A DNA stretch of 64,000 nucleotides. It comes from Ligula intestinalis (taxonomy: Eukaryota > Platyhelminthes > Cestoda > Diphyllobothriidea > Diphyllobothriidae). The position numbers and the translations under genes are program-made. Position 1 is the first letter of the stretch; the number at the start of each line of letters is the position of its first letter. The stretch spans positions 11,452,791-11,516,790 of the forward strand of contig JAYGXS010000007.1 of assembly GCA_036362985.1 (NCBI GenBank), in the 5' to 3' direction. Below, one piece after another: positions 38,111-49,500 of this stretch. The notes beneath the pieces were generated by a model, which was given only the letters and a program-made list of their open reading frames with translations, made no database searches and had not been told where the DNA came from.

Positions 38111-39031
38111 CTGCCATTTTCAAAAGGCATGTGGGAGAAAATTGCCTAGGAAGATAGGATAGATGCGTAGATAGGGCTAATGCTACAACAGCCGTTCAGA
38201 ATTAGATAATGAAACGTGTGTGTAATTCCCTCGTGGTCGCTAATTTGCATAACCTGAAATCTCGTGAAGAAGCATCAGTTTACGTACGGCCCCAATATCT
38301 CACGGTCCAAAATGGAATGCTGCTGATGATTAGTAGCCAACGAAACGGGAGCAGTTTAGACTGAGTACGTCCATATAGCTACCGTCATTTAAAAGACAAG
38401 TGGTTTATGGAGACATCTGGGTTCCCGGGGGACACGAGACGCAAACAATATGTTCAAGAGGATCTCCGAAATTCCCGATGGTCCTTTATCGGAGCCATGG
38501 AGAAAGCTGCTTGGAAAAAAATGAGGAGAACAAACGGTTAATAGAATCAGTGTTAAAGTAAAGGTGCAGCTTTTGCTGGAAAGCTGAAAGACTAGTTAAA
38601 GACCTCACTTCAATTAGGAAGTTATTCCAAAGAAAGCTACTTCCGAAAGCAAGAAAAGCGTTTAGATTAGGAAAATGCAGGAGGATGTATAATAAGGGCG
38701 GAATTTATTACGTTGAAAGCTTGAAGAGATTTACACTATTATTAAGGCAAAAAACTTGACAAAAACTTGCTTCTAGTCTCCTTAATTTGAAGTCATTATT
38801 GTATGGCTCCAAGACGGTAAGCAATGTCAAAGGAGTAGTACACGCTATCAAAGGGGCGTTTGTAGCTTTTGACAAAAATCAATTTGCTAAAGTCTACGAC
38901 ACCTTCGTTTGACGTCACCTAGAAGATTATGTACTTATGTGGCAGCCATGGCTAGCTAAGGACAAAATAAATCTCAAAATGTAAAAACTCATGCAACAAA
39001 GCTAGTCAGAGGTCTAAACACCTCTTATGTA
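38111..39031. other. Intergenic stretch without recognised gene
   Basis: AT-rich with many stops. It may be eroded CR1-like sequence between the polymerase fragment and its tail, but no conserved motif is legible. Confidence 0.35.
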
Positions 39032-39246
39032 GAAGTACTTAGATACCTTAATGTAAGCCCTCATTGTTACAGACAGCAAATAGCCGATCCTATGTTAGTT
39101 TACAAGATAACGAATGGTCTTGAGCAGCAGTTACTCTTTGAGGTCACGCAACCGCGGAACCTTACGCTTCAAATAAGCTCGTTGGTGTTCCGCGTGTTTA
39201 ACGCATCTCCAAGAACAATTCTTATATGTAAACGAGTCTTAGATTG
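39032..39246 (+). pseudogene. CR1-like retrotransposon C-terminal fragment
   Basis: The frame reads LRYLNVSPHCYRQQIADPML then VYKITNGLEQQ, and ends VLDCLVNS before TAA. The order L-x-LN-x-S-x-x-x-YR...VYKI...GL is the region downstream of the polymerase in CR1-like elements. It may be the tail of the element at 36248-36990. No start or intact flanks are present. Confidence 0.5.
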
Positions 39247-42200
39247 TTTGGTAAACAGTTAATAAGCAAATCAGGCAGCTGTCTTTGCAATAGTGTATAA
39301 AAAAACTTTAAAAAATTTGAAGAACAATGGAATCAGAAGGAAGAGATTACGAAATAAATGACGCAAAATCTCTAAGAAGCACTGGAAACAAAACTAAGGA
39401 ATTCACAAACCATTGGGGCATCACTTTAGTAGAGAAATTCTAGGTAGCAAAAAGATGCAAGATAATTATTTTACAAATCTTCCTAACGAACTCTCGTCAA
39501 ATACGGAGCTATACGGGGCTAGGCAGGTTACGACAGGTTTGTATTACATTAGCCTCGTGTAGATCGATTAGCGAAAAAATTAAGCTTGGAATGCCAACAT
39601 TTTCGCGTTTTTATGTCCATTATTTGTTATACTGATTATGGCTTTCACAGTGCACAATCTGTGGTATTGACTGCCCCAACGTTGAACCCCACCCGGGGTA
39701 CACCTAGGATCTCTGTCGTACTTTTACCACGCTGTAGCCACTATCTACCGACATTCGACACAAGGCTCAAAATAATGGTTAGAAATAATTACTAAATAGG
39801 AACAGAAATGGGAAAAATGTGAACAGTAAATAAGTTCGTCTATCCTCCCATGTCATAGTGCCTGAGAAACAGGAAAAGCTGTTCTGTAGGGCTCCCTAAA
39901 TGTACAGCCCCTCGCCCAAGTTTCCAACGTATTTTGTGGTCAAACATTATCTTTTTAGTAAGTGCTTGTCAATGAATATTTAATCATGTTGAAAGTTATG
40001 CAAATATTGAACTAAGGAACCTTTATTTGTGTCAATTTGCTAAAATGAATAAAATCCATCCTGCTGCCCAGGAAACTGATGACAGTTGAGGGAAATGCAA
40101 AATTATATTGGCAAAACTCAACGAAAAAGGAGAAATTTGACTTTTTATTGACTAAGTTTAACGAAAAAATAGAAAAGCCGGGTAAGTTAAAATGTAAAAG
40201 CAGGTTATTGTTATGAATCAAAGAATATCATGACTCTAAATACACTCCTGCTGAGAAACATGCTTCACTTGCTCTATAGCTCTTGCCATCCACAGTTATA
40301 ATTCAATTTATATAAGGAAAATAGGCAAAGCATTTTAAAATCCCATTTACAGGTAGTTTCTATCGAATCAGTTGGTTTCTGCCAAAGCAGAACTTTGTTG
40401 GTTATAGAAGTAAAAAGGTCCTAAAAGTACTTAAAAGCAATCATAAAAGGAATCACTTTAGTAATATGTCCACAAGCTCCGCATATATAAGCGGATACGC
40501 TTAGGCTTGTATATAGATCAACATGAAGATATACACTTAAACTACTCCAAAAGTCACATTTCTCTTGTATTTCCTACAATAGGAGAAATTTGTTGATAAA
40601 CGAGCTACGAAATTGACATTTGTGCAGATTCGTAATACGCTGTTCCTTTTACAAAGCCCCGTACTTAATGAATAAGATGATTATTTCCGTTTATATATCC
40701 TTCACAGCAAAAGCTGTGGTCTCTTATAAGCTATCGGACCTACATACTTTAGCTAATGTCTACTTGCAGTCCTGTAAATGGCGACGTTGGAACCTAACGG
40801 CCAAATAGGTTGATTTCAAAGGAGCCCAACTATAATATGATGCGGAAACCATGCAAAATTTGTTTTTGATCGATTTATCAACGATTTTGGCCTTATCACC
40901 AAGCATAAATCTGGTGGCGGTATATTTCTGATAGTATGCAAACACTGCGTATAATAAGGAAAACACAGTATCTTAAATCGGGTATGACGATCATAAAGAT
41001 AGCTTGAGAAGAGCCCAAAACTTTGCCAGTGAATCAAAAACGCATAAATAAACATTTCAGTTTCTGCCGGTACTGCCTTAAATATTGCAGTGTTATCCTT
41101 AAGTCAGTACACGTACTAATTTTCTTAAAGTGAGCTTAAACAATAATCCAACTTACAAACTGTATGCCTTTTTCGTTGCTAAAGCCACATGGTAGCCCGT
41201 CTTTTACTCTAATGCTTTATACTTCATCCGACACACCCAGTTTAAGAATACTCGGAGCGTTTTCTTTTGCAATTACTGTACCTACGGAATGTTACAGACT
41301 GTTTTTTATTCACTAAGGACCAACGTGTGGAGTAGCAGTCCGTACGAACACTGCCGCCTGATATATTTATAGCTATTTTCAAGAAATATCTAAAGAATTT
41401 TTTAAAATTAACCCTAAGTCCCTCTTTCTGTGCCTGCATTTTTCGGCGACGGAAGTACGCGACAAATGCACGCGCGCAAACCTAACGATCGAGCTTATTT
41501 GCCACGGGAGCTCCTCCTCACTATTTTCTTATCGGACACGATCGCGTTCGTTGCTGTTTCTAGATAGACATGTCTAAACCTCTTGTTGATCGGCCGGACA
41601 ATATATTCTCCGATCATGATTTATCGTTGACGATTGCACTCATTCCAGTAGGATACTTAAATAATTATTTGAGCACGCCGCTGGAATGATTGCAATCTCA
41701 TATTTTCAACGAATGCTTATAAGCGCCGTGTGGAATTCCTTCGAGAAGGAATTCATTCCCTAGCCTTGAGTCAATTTTTCCATCAGTCTCATTCCACCAT
41801 GGTTCATGTCAGTATATAGCATTAGGATCCGGGTTTACAACCAAAGATCTAGATTAAACCACCTACCAGATAACGGAGACTTAAGCGAATAAGTTCTTTT
41901 ATTGAACGTCTGCGGGTTAGGTGAAATTTTTAAGCGGGTTGATGTTCACTTGAGTTTCAGGTGAGATCCACTTAACATTCTTCATTACATATATCACTCT
42001 TGAAACTGTTCTCCCAAAGGGCTTACTGGACTGAAGTTATCAGCGCGATCGGCTGTTCATATGTGCCTTATTATTTTTCTGCATGTGTTTGCTTTGCATT
42101 CTTTAGCTATTAAACTCAAATATAAAGTAATGACTGCTTCCAACCGAGTATTAATATAGTGGTGTCCACCGCTCATGATGCCCTTCTAAGACACTTTCTC

Positions 42201-42540
42201 CTTTTACTATACATGGTTAAATACAGCAAATAGCGGAATAAAAAATTAAACATCATTTTTTAAAGCCTCTTTGAAACCAAATCATCCGAAGTAAACGTAT
42301 TCTAGATCAACGGACGTTCCGCGTAGGTGTTCAAATAATTACTTTATCTAAGGTGCCAGTGCTAAATTGTGTTTCACCTGGGTTTAGTATAACCTTCGAA
42401 CGTTTCAAGTTACATTCAGTACTTACCATGCATAACTTCCAACATCTGCCTACAGTTCGCCAACGACATTAAAATTTTAGAATAAGGATTATACATCCAA
42501 ACATCCAAACAGTCATATTCGGATGTATGAAAACATTTAT
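39247..42540. other. Intergenic stretch, AT-rich, no recognised gene
   Basis: No exon, element end or conserved motif was identified. A short hairpin GAATTCCTTC-GA-GAAGGAATTC lies near 41733-41754. The longest frames (about 60-80 codons) have no protein character I trust. Confidence 0.45.
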
Positions 42541-42642
42541 GGATTGGATTTTGTGAAATATCTCAGTTCTGTGCAGAACTGAAATATTTTACAAAATCCA
42601 ATCCAATCCAACCCTTAGGTACTTCTACGTAGAAGTACCTAA
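42541..42642. repeat. Two strong palindromes upstream of the intact PLE
   Basis: Bases 42541-42571 and 42574-42604 are inverted copies, 31 bp with two mismatches and a 2-base loop. Bases 42615-42642 are a perfect 28-bp palindrome centred on TACGTA. They could form cruciforms, or be insertion scars. They lie about 260 bp before the PLE start codon. Confidence 0.8.
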
Positions 42643-42901
42643 AGGTCGGGTTTCGAAGTGTCATGCCGCAACAGGTGAATCAGCTTATGGCAAAGAAATT
42701 TTTTTGCGTTAGTTTGGAACTATCGAAACAATGTGTATAAATTGCATTTAAGGTTGAAGGACAATTTTGCCTATCATTACTTCGCCGATCAAAACTTCCT
42801 TGTCTTGTATGCTATGGTTTTACAGCCATATATAGAATACTGATTGGCGTAGCCATAAAGAAGTTCGGGGCAGACAGCTAGGCTTTATAAGACAATACTA
42901 G

Positions 42902-45328
42902 ATGAACTATAAGCTTCCACGCTGCAAATTTCTTCCTGGGAAAAGATGTTTCACATTTCTCAAAAGGCACCTTCCCCCGGATACAATAAAGTCTCTGGAT
43001 AGGCTTTTACAATTAAGATGCAGAATAACAAAGGATAATACACACATTGAATTTCTGCGAAATTGCATAATCAGCAAGGAGTATCCTGTACAATTCTATA
43101 AGATCCTTCGTCGTGGAAATCTACGCCCAACGATTAAAGATCTGGATCGTCTCACGGAATCTAGAATTGAGGACTTAATGTTGGCTATCTGCACCAGCAA
43201 AAATCACCTTGATCAGACAAAGCATGTTCTAGAAAACATAAGCTCCTACTGTTGGCTATTGTTTATGAAACATGCATACAGCATACAGATTAAGATAAGA
43301 GAATCATACCGCAATAAATACCGGAAGTCTTTATGCAAGAAGTCCACTGACGACTACTTTCCACTGGACGCAAAGGAGATGATTCTAAATTTATCAGATC
43401 TAAAACTAACGAAGCTACAATCACAGGCTTTATCACTGGGATTAGACTTTTGTGTTCCAAACAGAAGAATAAACCCAGTTGAAATTGAGGCCCAATTTGA
43501 AGACTTAAACTCTCAGTTAGCAGACCTAATACCTAGGTCAACTGACGATGTGGGGTGGCTTAAAGCAAAATTTGTGGACATTGCTCACCAATATCGCAAT
43601 GCTCCTGTAACACAAACAACTCCTCTGACAAAAGAACACATGGCTGCCCTCACCACTTTGAAACACCAGGAGGAAATAATAATTTCTAAACCAGACAAAG
43701 GCCATGGAGTTGTCATTCTCAACCGGAAGGATTATGTAAGAAAAATGGAAGCTATTTTGGGTGACCAGAGCAAATTTCGTCTAGAGGTGTCAGGCAAAGA
43801 TCAAACCAAAGCAATAGAAGATTCAGTATGGAAAGCTATTAAAAAGTTGCGGAACAAAAACCTGATTGATACTGCAACTGCATTATCTTTAAAGCCTAAA
43901 GGAACACACATCCCCAGACTATATGGTCTGCCCAAAACACATAAGAAGGACATACCTTTGCGGCCAATTTTGTCTATGGTTAACTCTCCTCAACACAAGC
44001 TAGCACAATGGCTTGTCAAGGAATTAAAGCCGATTAGGAGCCGGTTCTCTACTTACGTGACAAAGGATGTCTTTCAATTTGTTGAAGATATTAAGTTCCA
44101 AAATATTGCAAACAAATTCATGATTTCTTTAGACGTTGAATCCTTATTTACAAACGTACCATTGGACGAAACAATCGATGTTATATGCACTCATGCATCC
44201 TATACTCGTCTACCACCTGATATACTAAGGGAATTGCTTACACTATGTACGAAAAATGTGCAACTCCTCTTCAATGGGCATCGGTATAGACAAATCGATG
44301 GAGTTGCAATGGGAAGTCCACTTGGACCTACTTTTGCTGACATATTCATGGGTCATTTAGAAGAAAACGTGTCATCACAACTAAACAAGACAACTTTATA
44401 CAGACGTTACGTCGATGATATCTTCACTATAGTTGAAACCAAACAAGATGCTGAAAACCTTCTTCGATTCATGAATACATTGCATCCAAAAATAAAGTTC
44501 ACGATGGAAATGGAGCAAAACAACAAGTTGCCTTTTCTTGACGTCCTCCTGTTTAGAGAGGCTGATGGTTCAATAAGGCGAAGTGTTTATCACAAGGCTA
44601 CCTGGAAGGGCCAGTACCTACACTTTACTAGTTTTGTGCCAATCCAGTGGAAACGAAACTTGGTACTAACTCTCTTCCAGCGAGCTGAGAAAATTTGCAG
44701 CAATGAAACATTACCAACAGAAACTTCCAGTATCAAAGACGCCCTACTTAAACGTGGATATCCTTCACGTTTCATTCAGAAATACAGTAAACCTTTACGG
44801 CTGAAAATTACGGAACAGTTTGTTCCAAAAAAGCCCGTTTTTATATCTCTACCCTTCAAAGGTGACAATGTATCAAATACAATCAAACGACGTTTGCGAT
44901 GCACCATAGAGAGAACGTACAATGCAGCTGCATTGGTGTTCCTTAGCCCTATTAAAGGCCTTCCCGTTAACGGGACAAAAGATGCCTTGCCTTTGCACGC
45001 CACTCCAAACTGCGTCTATGAATTTACATGCACTTGCGGATGCAAGTACATCGGGCGAACGCAAAGGCAATTGGCAACCAGGGCAGCTGAACATTTACCC
45101 TCTTGGCTTTTTAAACAGGAAAACAAAGTACCTCGGTCCTCTATTACAAAACATCTATTGGACAGTGGTCACTCTGTCGATCTGAAAAAATCTTTTCGAG
45201 TTCTTGTTCGAGCACGAACAAACCGGACACTACGCTACATGGAAGCAGCCTACATACGGCGGGAGAAACCTGACCTATGTAAGCAATTAGAACATGTGGC
45301 CAACCTACAGCTGCCTTGGGGTCCATAG
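42902..45328 (+). mobile_element. Intact Penelope-like element ORF (reverse transcriptase plus GIY-YIG endonuclease), PLE1
   Basis: One uninterrupted 808-codon frame; TAG directly precedes the ATG, so the start is well placed. In order: N-terminal PLE motif HIEFLRNCIISKEYPVQFY (about 47-65), ISKPDKGHGVVILN (about 260-273), KTHKKDIPLRPI (about 345-356), SLDVESLFTNVP with catalytic Asp411, GVAMGSPLGPTFADIF (about 467-482), YRRYVDDIF with Asp505/Asp506, NKLPFLDVLLFR, then a Cys-rich GIY-YIG domain (VYEF 705-708, KYIG 715-718, RTQRQLATR to 727, a Glu at 730). All catalytic landmarks I can check are present, so this copy may encode working protein. PLEs copy by target-primed reverse transcription after the endonuclease nicks DNA. 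It sits between the two host genes. Confidence 0.93.
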
Positions 45329-46237
45329 GCCTACATTTAGTCACCTTTTGTTTGTTTTTGTGTTGTTTTCTCCCCCTAAATTTCCGCCCCTCCCGAGTTA
45401 CGTTGACAATATGAATGTTCGCTTACGCGTAAATTTGACCTTGCTTTTATCGATTTTGTTGATATTCAAATTGTGCTGTAATTTAAAGAATCTCCATTGC
45501 CACAAACCCTTATTGCACTAACTTGGTATGTAAAGTAATCTTCCCTATTTGGGCAGTACTAATTATTATTTTTATGCAGTTATTGTCTACTCCTGATCAA
45601 TTTACTTTACTGATGCACCTAATTAAGTGTAAACACATGCACTGGAAAGTTGATATTTGCAAAATTAATAGTGCGCCTTCGTAACGCTTCTGACAACTGA
45701 GTCAGTATGCAGATTAGTGTTTGGGTCCACCTGCTCCGTCAAACATTCATTTTATCCTACTTCTTATAAGTAAACTTTAGATGCGAGTATGCTTAACACG
45801 ATTAATCTAAGAGGATTTTAATTGTTGATGGCATACCTCCAACATGTACCTTACACATTATTCCCACACTCTTAATATATCCTTAAATATTTTTTTTATT
45901 TTACGCCTATCGACCTTTAGTTCGTCTCCAATGAAAATTGAGCATGGTTTATAGCGTCTTATTGGGAAAATTGTGCTGGACAGTATAAAGGAAGTTGCTT
46001 AAAGGTCAAGAATGGTCCTAAAAGGCTAGAACGAAAGGGAAAGTAAACTATTCTCTGGCTGTTCAAGTCTTGTCCGCCTACTGAAAACGGTTGGAGGAAG
46101 ACTTTCGACCTGGAGGTTGACTTAATTATCCCCTTTGGGGTGGGCTGGCATTGATTCCAAGTAAATGTTAATACCCTTCCAAGTATTTAAAGTCGCATCT
46201 TTTTAATGATATTAACCTTCTTGCATTTCAGTGCACC
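45329..46237 (+). other. Upstream region of KIFBP and 3' flank of PLE1
   Basis: AT-rich, with no coding signal. A polypyrimidine-poor but plausible acceptor CTTGCATTTCAG ends at 46231, seven bases before the KIFBP start codon. No TATA or CCAAT cluster was recognised. Confidence 0.4.
46221..46231 (+). promoter_or_regulatory. Splice or trans-splice acceptor 6 nt before the KIFBP ATG
   Basis: TTGCATTTCAG is followed by TGCACC and ATG. Either a 5' UTR intron ends here or, as known for many flatworm genes, this is a spliced-leader acceptor. The sequence alone does not decide. Confidence 0.5.
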
Positions 46238-46505
46238 ATGTCGGATACCTTGGCGAATCTGAAAAGGCGGGCCTCCAGAAAGGTTGTGGAGCTATATCAT
46301 CTGGAATGCACACCCGACACCGCTGCCCCGAACGACACCAAACTCTTCGCCTCAAAATACAAAATCCGCGACATCCTGCTTGACCTCCTAGACATGCTTA
46401 AACAGTCCGGCGATGATCTTACTTCCTCCGAGTCCACTCTTTTATGGTCCTTTTTTAATCTCAAACTCGCCACAACTTTCATAGAGACAGAGGAAAAGCA
46501 GGAAG
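46238..46505 (+). CDS. KIFBP: KIFBP exon 1 (start codon, N-terminal helices)
   Basis: The ATG at 46238 opens MSDTLANLKRRASRKVVELY. It is the first ATG after the acceptor at 46231. The exon has 268 coding nt and ends GAA G|GTACTT at 46505/46506, in phase 1. Residues 40-52 (SKYKIRDILLDLL) and 72-89 (FFNLKLATTFIETEEKQE) match the first helices of KBP; the latter corresponds to the E-F-H-L...D-T-E-E block of vertebrate KBP. The split Gly codon is completed by GA at the start of exon 2. Confidence 0.88.
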
Positions 46506-49500
46506 GTACTTGCCATGCTAGCCACCAACCATTGGTTGCGTTTTATTTGTTTCTCTGATGTGCAAATACCCTCGTTTTAAAGATAAATTTTGCCATTCGC
46601 CAATGTCGTTGCTAAACTGCGGCTCCAGGAAGCAATATCGCCGCGTTTCCATTCCTGGACTGTTTTGGCTCGAGCCATGTCCAAACCTATCATAGCCACA
46701 GTCACTGAAATTCTGCTAGGTCGCTTCGCACTCGTTCGAGCTCTCTGTAAGGTAAAGCCACCTGATCTCACATAAATGCATCAGCTTTGTGTAATGTAGA
46801 TGTTCGGGCTATCTCCTGGTTATGTAATCCTGTCCGCTGTCCCAGTTGTCGTGCCATGCTGTTTCCTCAACTTCCTATCCTATGACTGGCATTGTTTACG
46901 CGTCTGCGATAACCATAAATTTCATATTTCTGTGATAATATTTCGAGTCTCATATCTTGGTTGCGGCCATAAATCCCCAGGATTTAGTCTGTAGCTGAGG
47001 TCTTTATAACACGCAATTTAATGTTATCACTTCAACTAACCTTTGGCTGATCGTAATGTGATTCTGTCTTTCAATTCCTGTTAATTTATTCCGCAGTCGA
47101 GTATTTATTTTGGATAGATTAATACTACTGTCTGTAGAGCATTGGCTGCCCAAAAGCCTTCGCTACTCTGTGGGTTCGACTTCCACCGAGGCTGCGAAGT
47201 TTGCATGGTTGGGTCAATCGAATTTTTGAAATCTGCCAAACCTCTAACAACCAAGGTTAGCCTAGTAGTCCATGCGGTGGATCCTAGATGCTTACATAGG
47301 AAATCCTGCCTGGCAGTCAGCTGGCTGCGTCCGTATTGGTGGATTCCATACGCGCCATAAAGCTGGGCAAGTTAATCGACCCAAGTGTAATTAAATTCAC
47401 GACGCATGGTTAGCCTCGTAGCTCAATTGTAAAGCGTTGGTTGCGCAAAAAGCTATCGTGTTATGAGGATTAGACTACCACCAAGTTCCTGCATTTTTCA
47501 CGATTGAGTCAATCGAATATATATTGATATATATTGTGGCATAGACGCGTACACCGATCTGTCAGAGGACCCACTAATCCCCCCATATTGCCTTTAGAGC
47601 TCTCTCTCTCGAGCCTCCACCGCGAGGTGGCTAGGATATAGGCAGAAGAACATTACCAGCAAAGACAGGGGACACTAGGAAGGCCTTTTCTGCCTTGTTA
47701 GGCGTCATCGGCTAGTGATACCCAACCCCAGTATGTCCGCAGAAATTGCTGCCATACCGAGATTTGAACTCGCGATCTCTCGCGTCAGGGCGAACGTCCT
47801 ATCGGTTGAGCTACGAGCTCACAGTGTAGCTGGTATTAAATCGGGAATATACTGTGTCATAAACGCGTATACCGATCTGTCAGAGGACCCACTCATCCCC
47901 CCATATTGCCTTTAGAGCTCTCAATCGAGTCTCCACCGCGAGGCGGCTAGGATATAGGCAGAGAGAGAGAGCTCTAAAGGCAATATGGGGGGATGAGTGG
48001 GTCCTCTGACAGATCGGTATACGCATCTATGCCACAGTATATTCCTGATCTAATACCATCGAGACAGCGGACTCGTAGCTCAACCGTTAGGACGTTTGCC
48101 CTGACGAAAGAGATCTTGAGTTTAAATCTCAGCGTGGCAGCAATTTCAGCGGTAACACTGGGGCCGATGACGCCTAACAAGGCAGAAAAGGCCTTACTAG
48201 TGTCCCCTATCTTCGCTGGTACTGTCCTTCTGCCTATATCCTAGCCGCCTTGCGGTGGAGGCTCGAGAGAGAGAGCTCTAAAGGCAATATGGGGGGGGGA
48301 TGAGTGGGTCCTCTGACAGACGACCACATATATATACATATTGCCTTTAGAGCTCTATATCTCGAGCCTCCACCGCAAGGCGGCTAGGATATATATATAC
48401 ATTAAACCATCCCGATAAATCAGTATCCTATTCAAAGTCGAGTGCCTTCTATACGATCACCTCTGTCTCATGGACAGACCGTTTGGTACTTTAACATGCC
48501 GGGCTTCATTGACAGCCATTTATCTTCTTGGCTAGGACGTCAAAAACTACGCGAAATTCTCTCCAACCTGCAGTCCCGACCTTCGTTGATGGGATTTTTC
48601 CAGGCGATTGAAACACTCGCTGCCTGCGCTACCGAGTCTGAGTTGGACGGCAGCCTGTTTGACTGCCTCTCACGGCCCGATCTGCAAACCTTTGCCGGTC
48701 TGTTGCAGTCCTGCTTCAACTCTCTGGCTGTTGTATCAGCGCCCTCCTCACATCACGATGCAGATGAGAAGGACATGGATGCCGAGTCTACGGCTCTGTA
48801 CTGGCTGCGCAGGGCGGAGGCGGTCTTCCGCATCTATTCCCGCGTCTTTGGAGGTGCCATTCGAGGCAGCGCACCTGAGTGTTGGGAGAGTTTGGGTTTC
48901 TTTGACAGCCTGGATGTCAGCAACCCCGGCACCGACAAAGACACCACTGAGTTGGTAAAGGAGATGATGTTTGAAACAGGCTACACTACCTCACTATTCA
49001 TGCTCGCTCAGGTAGGCGTAGGCTACTGTTTGTGCTTGCTGTTGGTTAATTAGCTTTTCGTTCCTGACAAATCATTGTAGGGCACACTCTTTTCATGTAT
49101 ATGTCCGTGTGTGAAGCTGCAGTTTCACAGAACGCTCCGTGGTCTAAATGAGGGTGAATGTACCAAATCCAGGGGTTTATGCTGGTAAGGAGGGAGCTTT
49201 TGAACGCGTAATGGAGTCCATCATCCAATAAGGTGGTTTCCGATTAACAAACAGTCACGTCGGCATAGAGGTAGCTGCACATGTTTCTGTATGTCGGCGC
49301 CAAATCAATATACCGATGGATGGAGTTCTCATCCGAGACCCAAACCTTAATTGCTTATCCGCGTGCCTGTCGAGGTCAGCATGGGCAGAACCATGAAATT
49401 CAGTAAGTACGAGCCAAACAGACGAGGAGTTAGAATTAACGAGTACCCTTGAGCTGAGCTGTACGGAGTTTCTCCCACCTCGGTAGTGGCAGTGAATGAA

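Noticed and set aside
46590..46775. Open frame in KIFBP intron 1 as an extra exon
   Set aside because: Exon 1 joins exon 2 in perfect phase with continuous KBP similarity, and this frame shows none.
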